In this document: in pieces, positions 34,444-46,741 of the stretch
Numbering within the stretch: position 1 is the stretch's first letter
How the letters are laid out: the number at the start of each line of letters is the position of its first letter
Source: Phoenix dactylifera
Lineage: Eukaryota > Streptophyta > Magnoliopsida > Arecales > Arecaceae
Direction: 5' to 3'
Assembly (NCBI RefSeq): GCF_009389715.1
Contig: NC_052399.1
Span: 23,321,146 to 23,385,145 of the forward strand
DNA length: 64,000 nt
Made by a program: the position numbers and the translations under genes
Notes under the pieces: generated by a model
Seen by the model: only the letters and a program-made list of their open reading frames with translations
Database searches by the model: none
What the model was told of the DNA's origin: nothing

Positions 34444-36021
34444 TGTTGAGGTCAAGGTGAGGTCGGGCTCTGGCCCCCACGTCCAGCACTACGGGAGAAT
34501 TTTCCGCCCTCCGATCTCACCATTGATGAGGTCAAAGGAGGTCGGGCTCCGGCCCATGTGTCCAGCGCTATGGGAAGATCTGCCACTCTCCGACCTCATC
34601 CCTACCGGTCTCAGACAGCGGAGGCGACTGCTTCTCCTCAAAAGTATTGTCCGCTTTGGGCGCGTCGTGCGCTACTCTTGGGGGTCTGCGTAGGTGCTAG
34701 CCCCATGGGCGCGTCATGCGCTACCCTCGTGGTTTTGCCCCACAAAAGGTGCATCTGAAGAGAAAGGGGTAGCCCCTCTCCATTTAAGGAACAAAGCTCT
34801 CCAGTATCTAGTCGATGTGGGACTAAGTTCGGACCCTTTATTCCCACAACATAGCTCCTCCAGCGGAGAAGTCCGTGTCGGGGTCAAAGGCTCTCAATGA
34901 AAGCACCATTGTTGAGGTCAAGGGAGGTTGAGCTCCGGCCCGCGCGTCCAGCGCTACGAGGGGATTTTTCGCCCTCCGACCTCACTATTGATGAGGTCAA
35001 AGGAGGTCGGGCTCTAGCCCACGCATCCAGCGCTACGGGGGGATTTTCCGCCCTTCGACCTCATCATTGATGAGGTCAAGGGAGATCGGCCTCTGGCCCG
35101 TGCATCCAGCGCTATGAGAAGATCTACCGCCCTTCGACCTCGTCCCCACCGGTCTCAGACAGCGGAGGCGACTGCTTCTCCTCAAGGTATTGTCCGCTTT
35201 GGGCGCGTCGTGCGCTATCCTTGGGGGGTCCGTATAGGTACTAGCTCCTTGGGCGCGTCATGCGCTACCCTCACGGTTTTGCCTCATAAAAGGCATCTCT
35301 GAAAAGAAAGAGGTAGCCCCCTCCATTTAAGGAACAGACCTCTCCGCTATCTAGTCGATATGGGACTAAATTTGAACCATTTATTTCTACAACATGTTAC
35401 ATAAAGGAGAGTAGCAAAATTATCAAACATGTTACATAAGGGGGCGCGGTTTCATATGCATATTTTATGAAAATTTTGTGTGACTTAAGATACTGCTTGT
35501 TTACTTAGCATACATATTTTGCCATGATAAATTGTTAGATAATATGCATTTTTCAAACCCTGATAAACATGTTTAGTCTTTTAGTTGATCCGATAAGATT
35601 ATGCAGGATTACTTACTGAGCCGCGTAGCTCATACTCGTTTATTTGCATTTTCTTTCAGATCCTCATCAGTGACCGCCATCAGAGTCGTTTTACTTTTGT
35701 AAACAGGGCTTCTTTTATTTTTGGGTGGAACATACACACTTTTGTATACACATAAACAGTATAGAAGTTCCGTTTATTTTGTATCAGCCTTAAAGGTTGT
35801 ACTGCAGCATTTTAATATATGAAAGTTTGAATTCTAATGGCTACCTGTTACCCCTGTATGAGGCTGCGTGCTATTGTGGGCGATAGTCGGCAATGGCACG
35901 GCCGTGTCACGGATCTGGTTCCGGAGCGTGACATCTTGTGTAGCTCCCTTCATTTAAGAAACAGACCTCTCCGCTATCTAGTCGATGTGAGACTAAATTC
36001 GAATCCTTTATTTCCACAACA
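34444..36021 (+). mobile_element. TRIM-like LTR composite (LTR-58 bp-LTR plus a third partial LTR)
   Basis: LTR-A 34444-34851 and LTR-B 34910-35394 both start TGTTGAGGTCAAGG and end in CAACA (CCCACAACA and CTACAACA). They are separated by only 58 bp. A third, partial copy (about 35941-36021) ends TTTCCACAACA. The 5-bp duplication GGTTA flanks the whole block (34439-34443 and 36022-36026). LTR-B is 77 bp longer than LTR-A because it carries three rather than two copies of a ~75-bp unit beginning GAGGTCAAAGGAGGTCGGGC. No coding capacity. Confidence 0.75.
35432..35940. other. Foreign LTR-like segment inside the TRIM composite
   Basis: It is flanked by two ~110-bp direct repeats (LTR end plus the same GTTACATAAAGGAGAGTAGC flank: 35320-35431 and 35944-36057). 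The segment ends CGGAGCGTGACATCTTGTG and looks like part of a larger Gypsy-type LTR. No frame is present. Confidence 0.45.
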
Positions 36022-36057
36022 GGTTACATAAAGGAGAGTAGCAAAATTATCAAACGG

Positions 36058-37967
36058 TCACAACTGATGACCAAATTCCACAGGATGATCTCTCAGTATA
36101 CCAGGCCAATGTCAAGCACAGCATATTCCATCATAATATCTCTTCCTACTAATGTCCAGGGTTGATGATGCAAGATTTGCAGCTAGCACAAGCGTTCGGT
36201 AAGGTCGGCGACCTCGCATATTAAGCTATAAAAATGGAGTCAAGAAAAATTAGAAAACTTAAATAATGCGCTATAAATAATGTGGCTCAACTGGTGCATG
36301 CAGCCACCTGCATTGCAATGTTTATTTATTCAAATCACTCGATAATTTAACGGCTGCAAACCTAGGATCTTAGCAAGCCTGTAAGCCAGGGAGATGTCTT
36401 GATCAAAAAAAACAGGAGAGTTGGTTTGCATGTATGGTAGAGTACTCCACATGAATGCCGCCATGGCAGCGGGACAGCACGCAAGGCATCACACCAAAAT
36501 GTAGCAGATATTACGAAATCAGTTTCTCCAGGCCCTAGAGTTTCAACCAAGTCAAACATGGTTTCTGTGTCCTGGTCTGAATTAAGGTTGTCTTGCAGTA
36601 ACAAAATTATACTCAAAAGGTAATTAGACTTTGTCTATGAAAGATGTCTGACCCAATAGCTGAGGGTTATTAGATATCCAGCAGAAACCATTATGCTGGT
36701 GAGGTTAAACAGCATGGTTTATCCACATGGCAATCATTCTTTATTGGTCCACAGCATAGAGACAACATTGATTCATCGTATGGTTGGTTGTCCGAAGTAG
36801 TGTGTGACAGCCCAAGATCTCGTTCAAGAAGTCTGGCTGAAAGGTATTATTTAAGTTTTTCATTTCTATTTAAGTACCCAAGATCTAGTCGGTATAGTCA
36901 ATGTAGAACTAAATGCATGCCCTCATATGGGTTCTTGCATACTCTCCCCGTTTAAGCTCATTCTCTACTAGCAAAATTTCATTCGATAAAACAAATTTGA
37001 TCATAGGTTTTGAAGGGAGTGATTTTGGTGCATGTACTCAATGCTACTCATTCACACAGCAAAACAAGTTTGCACACATTGAAATGGACTATCCATAGTT
37101 GTTTACACCACAAATCAGCTTTTTGATCTATTTCTTCATATCCGAACCTGTTTAGACTGAAGTTGGATGTCTAAAGGAGCAGCTCAAGTTTTATAGTTTT
37201 ATTTGGCAGTGAAGGGTTCCTTGAAACCTGAAAGAGATCAATAGGCTAGAATATGCTGTTTGTGTTTTTCTTGCAAAGAATCTTCTCTGACTGTGTACTT
37301 GGATCGAGGAGATGGCAGTTGTCAAGCCATAATAAAATATGTAGCTATCGTTTGGCTTTGAGGAGAAAAGAAATATCATCATACACCAATGCTGGTTTTG
37401 GTCCTAATTTTCAAGCTCCGCGTCATTAGCACAAGGTTGGGATGTCAATAAAAATCTGCATGGTTGAAGTTCATGGGTAGGCTTGCAGAATTTTAAGTGA
37501 TGCTTAATTTGAAGCTGACTGCACATGATCCCCCTCAATAACCATAATCTAATACTACTTCAACACTAAGCTTCCTTTCTCTATACTATTTTTCATAATT
37601 CATATGCTTAATTCTTGAGCTCATCATGTTTCACATGTGCTCTGCTATGACAATATGTTTTTATATATGCCTGAGTTAAATTTGGTTTATTGTACTGAGA
37701 CCAATGATGATCTTCCATTATCTATTGCTTGATACACTCTCAAAAGAATGTGAATTTAGTGAAAGCCTTTTATTTTAAGATAAATGGCTTACATCGAACA
37801 AATGCCTTGCATCATTGAACAAGATAACAAATCTTAGATGACACAGATACAATATCAAATTTAATAGTTGACATGGCAACTTCTCACATCAGCTGCTCAA
37901 AGATTGACCATGAATGAATCATATTTGTTGAGAGATGTCCATTGGAATGAATCATCATTTAAATATC
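36058..37967. other. Downstream flank of MIOX, no supported gene
   Basis: AT-rich. A minus frame at 36362-36616 contains an exon-like stretch (TMFDLVETLGPGETDFVISA) after a plausible acceptor, but I recognise no family and no partner exons. Confidence 0.4.
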
Positions 37968-40257
37968 TCACCATTTCAACTTCGCAGGGAAATACTGCAA
38001 CAAACGTTTGATCACTTTGTTAGAGGGAAGAAAATATGACATGAAGAAAAACGTCCTTTTCCTATGAGAAAATAAAGAAATAAAACCTTGGCAAAAGGTT
38101 GAGGGAATTTAGGATGGAGATGCTAACCTTCTCGATGAGTGATAAGTAGTATGGTTTCACTTTCTCTACATCTATTCTAACTTTACTCTTGCTGTAAAGA
38201 TCATATTTGCTGCACATGCGAAAAAAAACCTGTTAGTACTCGTATTCGAATTTTCTCTGACATGGCGATGGCGGTTGTTCTGAAGCTTAAATGCAGCATA
38301 ATTCTAGCGATAGATATATATATTTTTTTCCTTTTAAAGCTGGATATTGAAAGATCTTACTTAAATATATGTAGCCACTTCAGATTTTCTTTATCCTCAT
38401 CATTCATGAGGTATTGATAGGCTCCATGCCTGTGCAATGCTGAGACAAACATGAAACATGGCATTTTGAGTTCAAGTAATGGGATCGAGAGACAAGACTC
38501 CAAGTATAATAACATTAAGTTTGACGCAAATAGGTTCAAGGACTCACGGTAGAACGAGTGGTAGCGGATGATGAACAATGCAGCAGAAGGCAAAGTGGTC
38601 TTATTCTCTTTTGCCACCTGAGGTTATTCAGGAGTTAAACTAACATCCACTGATAAATAGAGCACTTCAAATCATTGAGAGGCTCCCGAAAGAATATACA
38701 TACCAAGTACATATAATCATCATGTCCCCAAGACATCAATACATTGTTGAGTCCGCATCCTTCAGAATAAGCTCCCAGTTTGGTGTTGTATTTAGGATTG
38801 CTGTAGTCTGGGTTTTCTTTGAAATACTGATGATTATCATGGTAGAGTTTTAGAATGACATAAGCTAGATAATTGTTTCAAATCAAATATTAAAATCATG
38901 CTGCAATTAGTTCGGTATGGATGATACCTTGTGGTGAACATTGCATTCATCAAAAGCGCACCCCACAGGAAATGTGTCACCTGAAAGATGGATCTTACTT
39001 AGTAATTAGAAGTGAGAAAGCATATTATTGAGAAACAGAATGGAGACAGGAAGATGATGCTTACCCACAACAGCCCACTGAGGAAGTTGTCCAAAGCTAG
39101 GATGGAGAAGAACCTTTCCAAGATCTGAATTCCAATAAGAGAAGCATTTCATCAGATGCAATTCCCATTTAAATTCCAGAAGCCAGAGTGCAATAGATAA
39201 ATCAAAGGCATCCATTCATCCACTGATTTCAGAAGGACATTTGGAAATTGTCAACCCAATAGTATAATGATATTGTGAATCGATGAAACTTGCTAAACTA
39301 TTGATAATATTTAGATTAGCTGACAGGCCTAACAGGAACGATTTTGGAGAAAAATTGTTTCGATGGTCAAGTGTGCAACAATGCATCAATAGATTTAACT
39401 GATCGTTTCAAATTTCACTAGAGGCTTTAGATTTTTTTTTTTTTTTTACGGTGGGGTTGGGGAGGGGATCATACCATGAATTAGGCCAGTTAAGTGCAAC
39501 CAATCCTCATCAGGATATTCCTTCCTGATTGCTTCAGCAGTCTGTAACAAGTGCTCGATCTGGGGCTCATCAAGATCCGGATCGCTTTCATCAATAAACT
39601 CGTTGAGCAGCTCAATGCATTCCCAAATGCTCATCTCCGCCCTATCCAACTTGCCATACTCTTCCCTCATCCTCTTCACCTGAACCACAGAATCACACTT
39701 TAACAGGCTAGCTCTAACCCAATCCCCCACGCCCCCGGTCTTTACCAAACAAATTGATGACATTGCATGGACTTACGAAATTGTAGGTCTGATGAATGTG
39801 GTTCGTGCAATAAAACTCTTCGACAGTCTTCTGCCTCTCAGATTCGGCATCATAGTCCCTGCATCGTTTTTTATTCATTTTAGATACGTTCTAAAGGACT
39901 CGAAAGTTGACCCTTTTTAAATACTTCGCCATCCAAAATCTTCAACAAAGTGTCCTTATATAAAAAAAGAGAACAAAAGTACGTATAAGAGATGTACCTG
40001 AAAGAATGGCCAAACGAATTAGTCTCGGGCACCGTGAAACCACCATCCAACACCAGCTCCATGGGATCATCAGAGGGGATCTGCTTGTCTTCCACTTCCA
40101 CCTCTGAGCCAAAAAAAAAAAAAAACAAGGCGAGGAAGAGGGGACCCACCAGATGAGTCGAACGGAATGATAAATTTACAAACATAAATCTCTCGATAAT
40201 CAAATCCATCAGCAAATGAAGCTTACCAGTCTGAGGCTGCTCAATGGCAATCGTCAT
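37968..40257 (-). CDS. MIOX: Inositol oxygenase (myo-inositol to D-glucuronate), complete
   Basis: Eleven exons on minus: 40227-40257, 39998-40103, 39777-39858, 39475-39679, 39065-39124, 38928-38980, 38704-38826, 38548-38617, 38361-38439, 38128-38209 and 37968-37994. All have GT/AG borders and unbroken phase, giving 305 residues (plant members 305-320). The enzyme is a cytosolic di-iron oxygenase (EC 1.13.99.1) that opens myo-inositol to glucuronate, feeding UDP-glucuronate for cell-wall sugars and ascorbate. All six expected iron ligands are present: H116 (EHLLQTAEAIR), H141-D142 (LTGLIHDLGK), H214 (SWGHDDYMY), H240 (IRYHSFY) and D273 (NKYDLYSKSK). PQWAVVGDTFPVGC and the C-terminal YFPAKLKW are typical. 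The start gives MTIAIEQPQT; no upstream in-frame ATG was found. The last exon is only 27 bp. Confidence 0.96.
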
Positions 40258-40374
40258 CTTCTCCTCCTTGAGCTTCTGAGGACTAAGAAAAAGAACAGGG
40301 AGCAAGAAATGTAAAGGAACCCAACAATAAAGAGTTGGTCTTGGCCTGAGATTTGGGAATGCATGAGAAGGAGG

Positions 40375-40382
40375 TATTTATA
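40375..40382 (-). promoter_or_regulatory. TATA box of MIOX
   Basis: TATAAATA on minus, about 118 bp upstream of the ATG at 40257. Confidence 0.7.
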
Positions 40383-40556
40383 GTGGAAGGGATGACTATG
40401 TGCTGTAGCTTACGAGGACCACCCGACTGGAACACACAGAGAGAGGGAGAGGATGGATTTGGTGGTGGGGGACAAAGAAATCCTGGAGATGAGTCAGCCA
40501 TGGCGTGGAGAACCCATCCGGAGCCGGGAAATGCGCTGTCTAGGTGGGCCCGGCGT

Positions 40557-40564
40557 GACGTGGC
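40557..40564. promoter_or_regulatory. ABRE-like GACGTGGC upstream of MIOX
   Basis: ACGTGGC core about 175 bp upstream of the TATA box; binding is inferred only. Confidence 0.3.
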
Positions 40565-40619
40565 GTTGAGTCAAGTCGGGTGACCGAACTGCAGGACGGC
40601 GGGCAGGCACGGCTAAAAT

Positions 40620-43600
40620 TTAGAAGGGGCGGAGCACATGGGGAAAATATCTAAGGCTTAGCTGGAGGCCAAAGCGAAGCACGCTACCCAATAACTTGGC
40701 TCCCAATCTCCCGTCTCCTTGCAGTGTTAGATCTATGGATGTTATCTCGCATTCTGAATTTTTTTTTTTAATGCAGTTTGGGGCATGACAGAAAGTAAAT
40801 TCGGAAGATTGCCGTTTTCTATAGTTTTTGATGCAATATTTCGATGAAATATGAGTCTAGGCCCAACATGGTTTCAGCAATGGATATCTTCCGCCACCCA
40901 AATAGTAGGAAACTCTCTAAAATTAGATTTTAAAGTACAAAGAAAGAGATTAAGTGAAAAAGGTAACGAAATTTGAGATATCAACGGATTATCAATTAGA
41001 CAAGAGTATTAGCAAGAAAAATTGCAATTATTGTGTAAAATAATTGCAATAAAAGGCTAATCATATTTTGGACAGGAAAATTAAGTTGAGTTCGGGCATA
41101 AATATTTTTTAAATTTGACATAGTATAAACCAATTATTTTTTTTAAATTGCAACAATGTTTCCTACAACCGGTGTGGTTACAACTCCAATTCCAGCATCT
41201 CATGCGATTGAGCTGGGTCAAGAACTTACGGGCCATGTATATACTCCTTGGGCATCACACCTCCAAGTATCTATTAAAAGATATGATGGTTTAAACATTT
41301 GTTAGGAACCATCTTTCTTTCAAAAAAGAAAAATATTAGATAACAAGAAGAGGAGCCCAAAATAAAGGAAAGAGCAGCATCGGATGTTGTTGTGAAAGTT
41401 CCTCATTGGAGTCTCGTTCCCATACCTTACCTAAGATAGATGATGTGGCATGTTTATATTGAGCCTCGTCAAATATAGACGAGGAGACAAATGACACGTC
41501 CTACATTAGCATTGATCTTTTAATATCAGAGGCCCACATTCGCACTTGCTTAACTTACACGACAAAATTAATTTTTTATTTGAGGACAAAAGCCTTTAGT
41601 TGTTTTTAGTTCCGTGTTAAATACACCGACAAGTGGGAGAAGTTAAATAAAAGTCAACTTACACAAATGTCAAAACATCCGTGTTCGTGACTCGCCCAAC
41701 TAATCGAAGATCTCGGATTTGTTGGTGGTTGTTGCTAAAATCCGAGTTGAGATCGATTACCACTCGAGATACACTGAGGTCAGCTAGAATCGAGATGAAA
41801 AGCAGGTCGGCCGACAGCCGAGGAGTAGTGCTAGGACGTTGCTAACTTAATGTTGTCGTTTTAAAAAGCAAGCATAACTTGCAAAGAAGTCCACTTATCG
41901 GAAAATTTCTGATAGAGGATCTTCGATGCTTAAGTTAGCAGATATGTAGAGTAACACCCCAAAAAAAAGAGAAACAAAGAGATGTTGGGAATGGTTACCT
42001 AAGGGTCCTCCAATATAAAGGATGGGTTGAGTGTTCATTATCTTATTCATCGGGGGCGCGATAATTGCATAGCGACAATTAACCTTATCGCTTAATAAAT
42101 AGTAACAGCTCTCCGCGATAGATCCACAATGTTAATTATGTGGATTATGTGTTTATGGCCGAGCTAGATCGGTTGTTGACAAAACCGTAGTTGCAACTTT
42201 TTTAATGATCTCCGGCGTTACTCCATAGCTGGATTGACCAGAATAGCACATTGGCTAATATCAAGGTCACTCATCTTGGTCAAGGTTGAGGCCAAGAAGA
42301 TTGGAACAATTCGAAGTGATATTTTTCCCATCGGTGGTGTTTTGGACTTTAAACATAGGGTGATATTTTAATAGATTAGATATTAAAAATTTTAAAATTA
42401 TGTTTCTATTTTTTAACAAAATTTAATTGTGTTTTCTTCTTTAACATGAACATGTGCTCGGTGTGTCGCTGGGTCACACGGTTTGCTGCCAAGTCGTAAC
42501 AACAACCTGCCAGCTGAAGATGGTATTAGGCGGCATTTAGTTATCACGCACATTTGCAAATGCGGAAAAGGCTTTGCCATATAAGGCTATCGATCTTACC
42601 TTTCAAAGCAGCTGCCTGAAAAGAGTAATAATAATAAGAATAGTACCGTAATTATTATTATAGCTGCTGCTGCTGCTACTACTACTACTAACAATACTAG
42701 TATAATAGTAATAATAAAAATAATAATAACTTTCATAACAATAACAATAATAATATGTATATCTATTATTAAATAATAATAATAATAGTTATAATAATAA
42801 TAATAACAACAACAACAACCACTGTAGTAACAACAATAAAAAAATATAAATTTATTAAAAAAATAAATAGAATCTCTTTCTTGCATATTTCTAATGATCT
42901 ATCCATATCATGGAGGGCGATGTGGTGTATATAGTATTGCACCAACTTAGGCGGGGCGGCTGTTTTTGTTCTTCTCTAAAATAAATTCTTGGAAGAGACA
43001 TGCCAACCAAATTGGCTATTACAATCTTGTTGTGGCGACATCATATTTGTTGGTATTAAATGTGATTTTTTTGTGGTAACGTCATAGTCATAGAGTTTCT
43101 CAAATTTTCGAAAAATCAGTAAACTATATATATTCAATAAGATAATAGAACCGATCCACATATTATGCCATCGCCAATATATCACAAGCAGATACCAAAT
43201 TCATAAAACTAATGTCTTCCTCATGAATATGCAACTAATTCGAGTGGGGAAATAGAGCGTTGAAAAGGCACCATAAAGGAATTGGGCACTGAATTGAAAA
43301 AATAACACATGAATTGAGACAATGAGTCATTATGGTATTCTGAAATTTTGTGTTTTAGGTAAACATTAAGTTTTGACTTTTCAAAACAATGGTTGCTTCT
43401 CATCTCCTCCCTATTCTCTCATGCGCTCATCGTGATTTTCTTTCTCCAAATGGGTTTATGCAGAATAGAAGACTCAACAAGAATGAAGTCAAGAGAGAAA
43501 GGGAAGCAAATCTTAACGTCCGTTGATTGGAATGTATCCCATCCTCGAAGGCAGCTGAGCCATGCCAAAGGCAGCAAACGGCCTCTTAAACTACAATTTT

Positions 43601-45242
43601 GAGGGCAAACCGATATATAATGGCTAGAATATTATCTTCATTAGTACATAGTCCATGGCCAACTCAAATATGACAAATTTATCATTTGGCGATCCAACAT
43701 GCATCTCGAGGCAGACAGATACATATTGTCCAGTATATTGTCTTCACTAGTACGAAATCCATGGCCAATTAATATGTACATGGCAAATTTGTCATCTGCT
43801 AATAGAATACACACTTCAATCAAACCAACACCACTAGTACATTGTCATCATCAGTCAAATGAAGCAAACCTGGAGCCGATGAGGTTCATCTTATACAGCA
43901 ACTTTGCTCGACAGTGGAAGTATAGCATCCTGCTAGAACAGAAGAGATGGGCGAGATAGAGAGAACTTTGAAGAGATGAAGGGATGGGATAGAGAGACCA
44001 GATTATTTTTTTCCCTTCTCAAAAGGTTCTCACTCTATCCCCTCCATCTAGTGAGCCCTAGTCAGAGGTTCCCTGGAGAGAGCCTCGAGCTGATGATTTA
44101 CGAATCATCTTGTGGTTTCAGTTGTAGTATGGAGAAAATACACCACAATGCTTCAGAGAGACGAGAGAAATTAGAGAGCACCTTCAGAGAGGAGGGAATA
44201 GAGAAAGTGATTTTCTACAAACATTTTGAGATAAGGGGGACCCTGTTAGAAAGATAGGCCCTCCGCAAATAGTCTTTATGATTCATGTGAGAGGAGGGAT
44301 GTGGTAAAAGGGGAGGGCATTCCCATACAATTTTCTCCGGTCTGAACACTAGAAAATTTTTCCTCAGATAATGAAGAGCACAATTAACAGAAAACATACC
44401 CAACTAATACAACATATCAATGGAGACTACCCCGAAACTTTCTAAAAATGGAAAGAAAGAGCAAAAAAGAAAAAATATTCCCACAAAAAACCAACTATAT
44501 ATTAAATAGCCAGTCTCTCCATCGAGACGCTATAACTTTTAGTCGTTATTGACCGGAACTTTACCGCCCTTCCGTGCTTTAAAATTTCTTTAATTTTCGA
44601 TCCCTAGCAGTTGTACACACTTACACCTCAAAATGTATGCAGTGACAAATAATTATGTGCACTCATATAACTATGTACAGAGATGGTATAATTATATTCC
44701 AGGATAACATAATTATGTACGAGAACTATATATGTGCTTACAATATAAATATAAGTATGTGTAAATCTTCAATAAGTATGTATAGGACTGAAAATTAAAT
44801 GCTAATGAACAAAGAACTGTGCGTTAAAATCCGGTCAAATAAATGTGGGCGTTAGGTTCCCCAAAAACTACAGCAAACAAACCTCAACCGGAGAGAGAGT
44901 CCGGCCCAACTAATGCTTCAAAGGTCTCGACGGTGGAAGATGATCCAACTGAAATATAATGGGCCGTAATAGCCCGGAGTGACATTAAAATGCCCATGAG
45001 CTCCAACAATGGCAAATAAATGAAGCATATGCGGCGACCAAGTTGGACCGTTGGAAGCCCACTCTTCATCTAAAGAGGCGAACCGGGTCCCGTCCTCCAC
45101 TCCCCAGATAGTCCATCCATCCCCCTCCTTTTTCCCGATCAGAATGTTCACAACACCCGGAGTTGGGATACGAAAGAAAACCTCGAACATCTTCAACAAT
45201 GTATTCTTGCCGGTGAATCGATTCCCACAAAATGTGAGGACA
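40620..45242. other. Intergenic DNA with LTR debris, no supported gene
   Basis: 41690-42330 shows LTR-like features related to the 45243-46490 units (shared GATGCTTAAGT(C/T)AG, AATATAAAGGATGGG). 43625-43800 is an imperfect ~112-bp tandem duplication. A minus frame at 44918-45199 (IPTPGVVNILIGKKEGDGWT) is not recognised. Confidence 0.4.
42625..42830. repeat. Imperfect AAT/TAA trinucleotide microsatellite
   Basis: Over 200 bp of AATAATAAT, ACT and AACAAC-type triplets; it produces a meaningless Tyr/Ile-rich frame on minus. Confidence 0.95.
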
Positions 45243-46490
45243 ACAAGACAACGAGGGGCGACGGTTTCAAGTCATCCTTTGTTGTCTCTATTGCCGCGGA
45301 GTTCCAGACTAATGTTGGAGCGCTGCTCGACAAACTCTGAGGTCGGTGAGAGTCAAACTAAATGAGACAACTGAGGTGTGGAAGAATTAATCTCTTCCAG
45401 AAAGGACCTGCAAGAAGTCTGTTTGTCAAAAAGTTTCTAGTGGGGAACCTTCCGATGCTTAAGTCAGAAGAGAGAGGCAGTATTGTGCAAGGAAGAGTTT
45501 TTAGCAGAGTAAAGTCTTTGAATGAGCTTGAATGAGGATCTCGAGACCACTCCATTATATAAGATAGTCAATTGATCAGTTACCTAATTTGATGCAACTT
45601 GTTTTTATTTTCTAGGTATTGGTCAGCTACACGTTTACAATGTGGAAAACATTCCACATGAGCAGCATACGGCGGTCATCACGCTGATTGTAGATTAACA
45701 GCAGTGTTGCTTTATTAACACATGCAGATTGGCTCTTTGGCTTTTGCCGAAGTTGTTCAACTCAGTATTAATTGAGGTGAAGGAGGCCGACATAATCCGA
45801 AGTTGAGATGTCCAACATTTTTTCCATCAGACTCTTCTCCTAATAGGCAATACTAGTGATTCAGAGGCAAAAGAAAACCAAGACAATAAGGAGCGACAAT
45901 TTTGAGTCATCCTTTATTGTCTCTATTGCCACAAAATTTCAAACCGATGTTGGAGCGCTACTCGACTAACTCTGAGGTCGGTGAGAGCCGAACTGAATGA
46001 GGCGGCCGAGGTGTGGAAGAACTAATCTTCTCCGAGGGTGACCTGCAAGAAGTTTGTTTACCGAAAAAATTTCCTAAGTCAAAATAGAGAGGCAACATTG
46101 TGGAAGGAAAAATTCTTGGTAGAGTAAAGTCTCTAAATAAGCTTGTGTGAGGACCTCGGGACTACTCCATTATATAAGGCAGTCAATTGATCCGTTATCT
46201 AATTTGATGCAACATGTCTTTATTTTTCAGGTATCAGTCAGCTGTATGTTTATAATGTGGAAAACATTCTACGTGAGCAGCATACGACGACGATCACGCT
46301 GATCGTGCATTGACAACAATATTGCTATAACTGTCGGTCATTATTAGCACATGCAGATTAGCTCTTCGGCTTTCGTCGAAGTTATTCACCTCGGTATTAA
46401 CTGAGATGAAGAAGTCGGTGTAATCCGAGGTCGAGATACCCAACATTTCTCCCATCAGTCTCTTCTCCTAATGGGCAATATCCTTACGAT
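45243..46490. repeat. Two ~640-bp direct repeats, LTR-like
   Basis: Copy 1 is about 45243-45879 and copy 2 about 45880-46490. Shared landmarks are GTCATCCTTT(G/A)TTGTCTCTATTGCC, TCTGAGGTCGGTGAGAG, a TATATAAG promoter-like box (CCATTATATAAG), AATGTGGAAAACATTC and TCTTCTCCTAAT(A/G)GGCAATA. They are diverged by scattered substitutions. They fit LTRs of a small element or a tandem duplication of a solo LTR; no reading frame. Confidence 0.7.
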
Positions 46491-46501
46491 CTCGATGATT
46501 T

Positions 46502-46741
46502 TTGTTTCCTGGAAACGAATTTGTCCTCGTGTGCATCATTCCAAGGATTCAAAATTTTCTTGGACATGCTTGGAAGATCTTTTGTAGCACATCAGAAGGA
46601 AGGTGTGGAGGTATTATCATCATTTGGACAATAAAGTCAGCATGGATCAGTTTTGTGTCCGACAACAAGCAGGCGGCTTTCGGCTTAATCGCTCATAAAC
46701 AATGGAAGCCTACCACCAATGGTTTGCAGAGAAGAAAATGA
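46502..46741 (+). mobile_element. Possible LINE endonuclease fragment
   Basis: The open frame includes RIQNFLGHAWKIFCSTSEGR followed by CGGIIIIWTIKSAWISFVSD. This resembles the 'GRSGGIIILW' region of plant LINE apurinic endonucleases. It is short, isolated and has no reverse transcriptase nearby. Confidence 0.35.

Noticed and set aside
40258-40305. MIOX start further upstream
   Set aside because: The upstream in-frame codon at 40305 is TTG, not ATG; the ATG at 40257 matches the TATA position and family N-termini.
42596-42886. Tyr/Ile-rich membrane-like protein on minus
   Set aside because: It is a translated trinucleotide microsatellite.
46502-46741. Host protein-coding gene
   Set aside because: The SEGRCGGIIIIW motif fits a LINE endonuclease fragment better, and no flanking exons exist.
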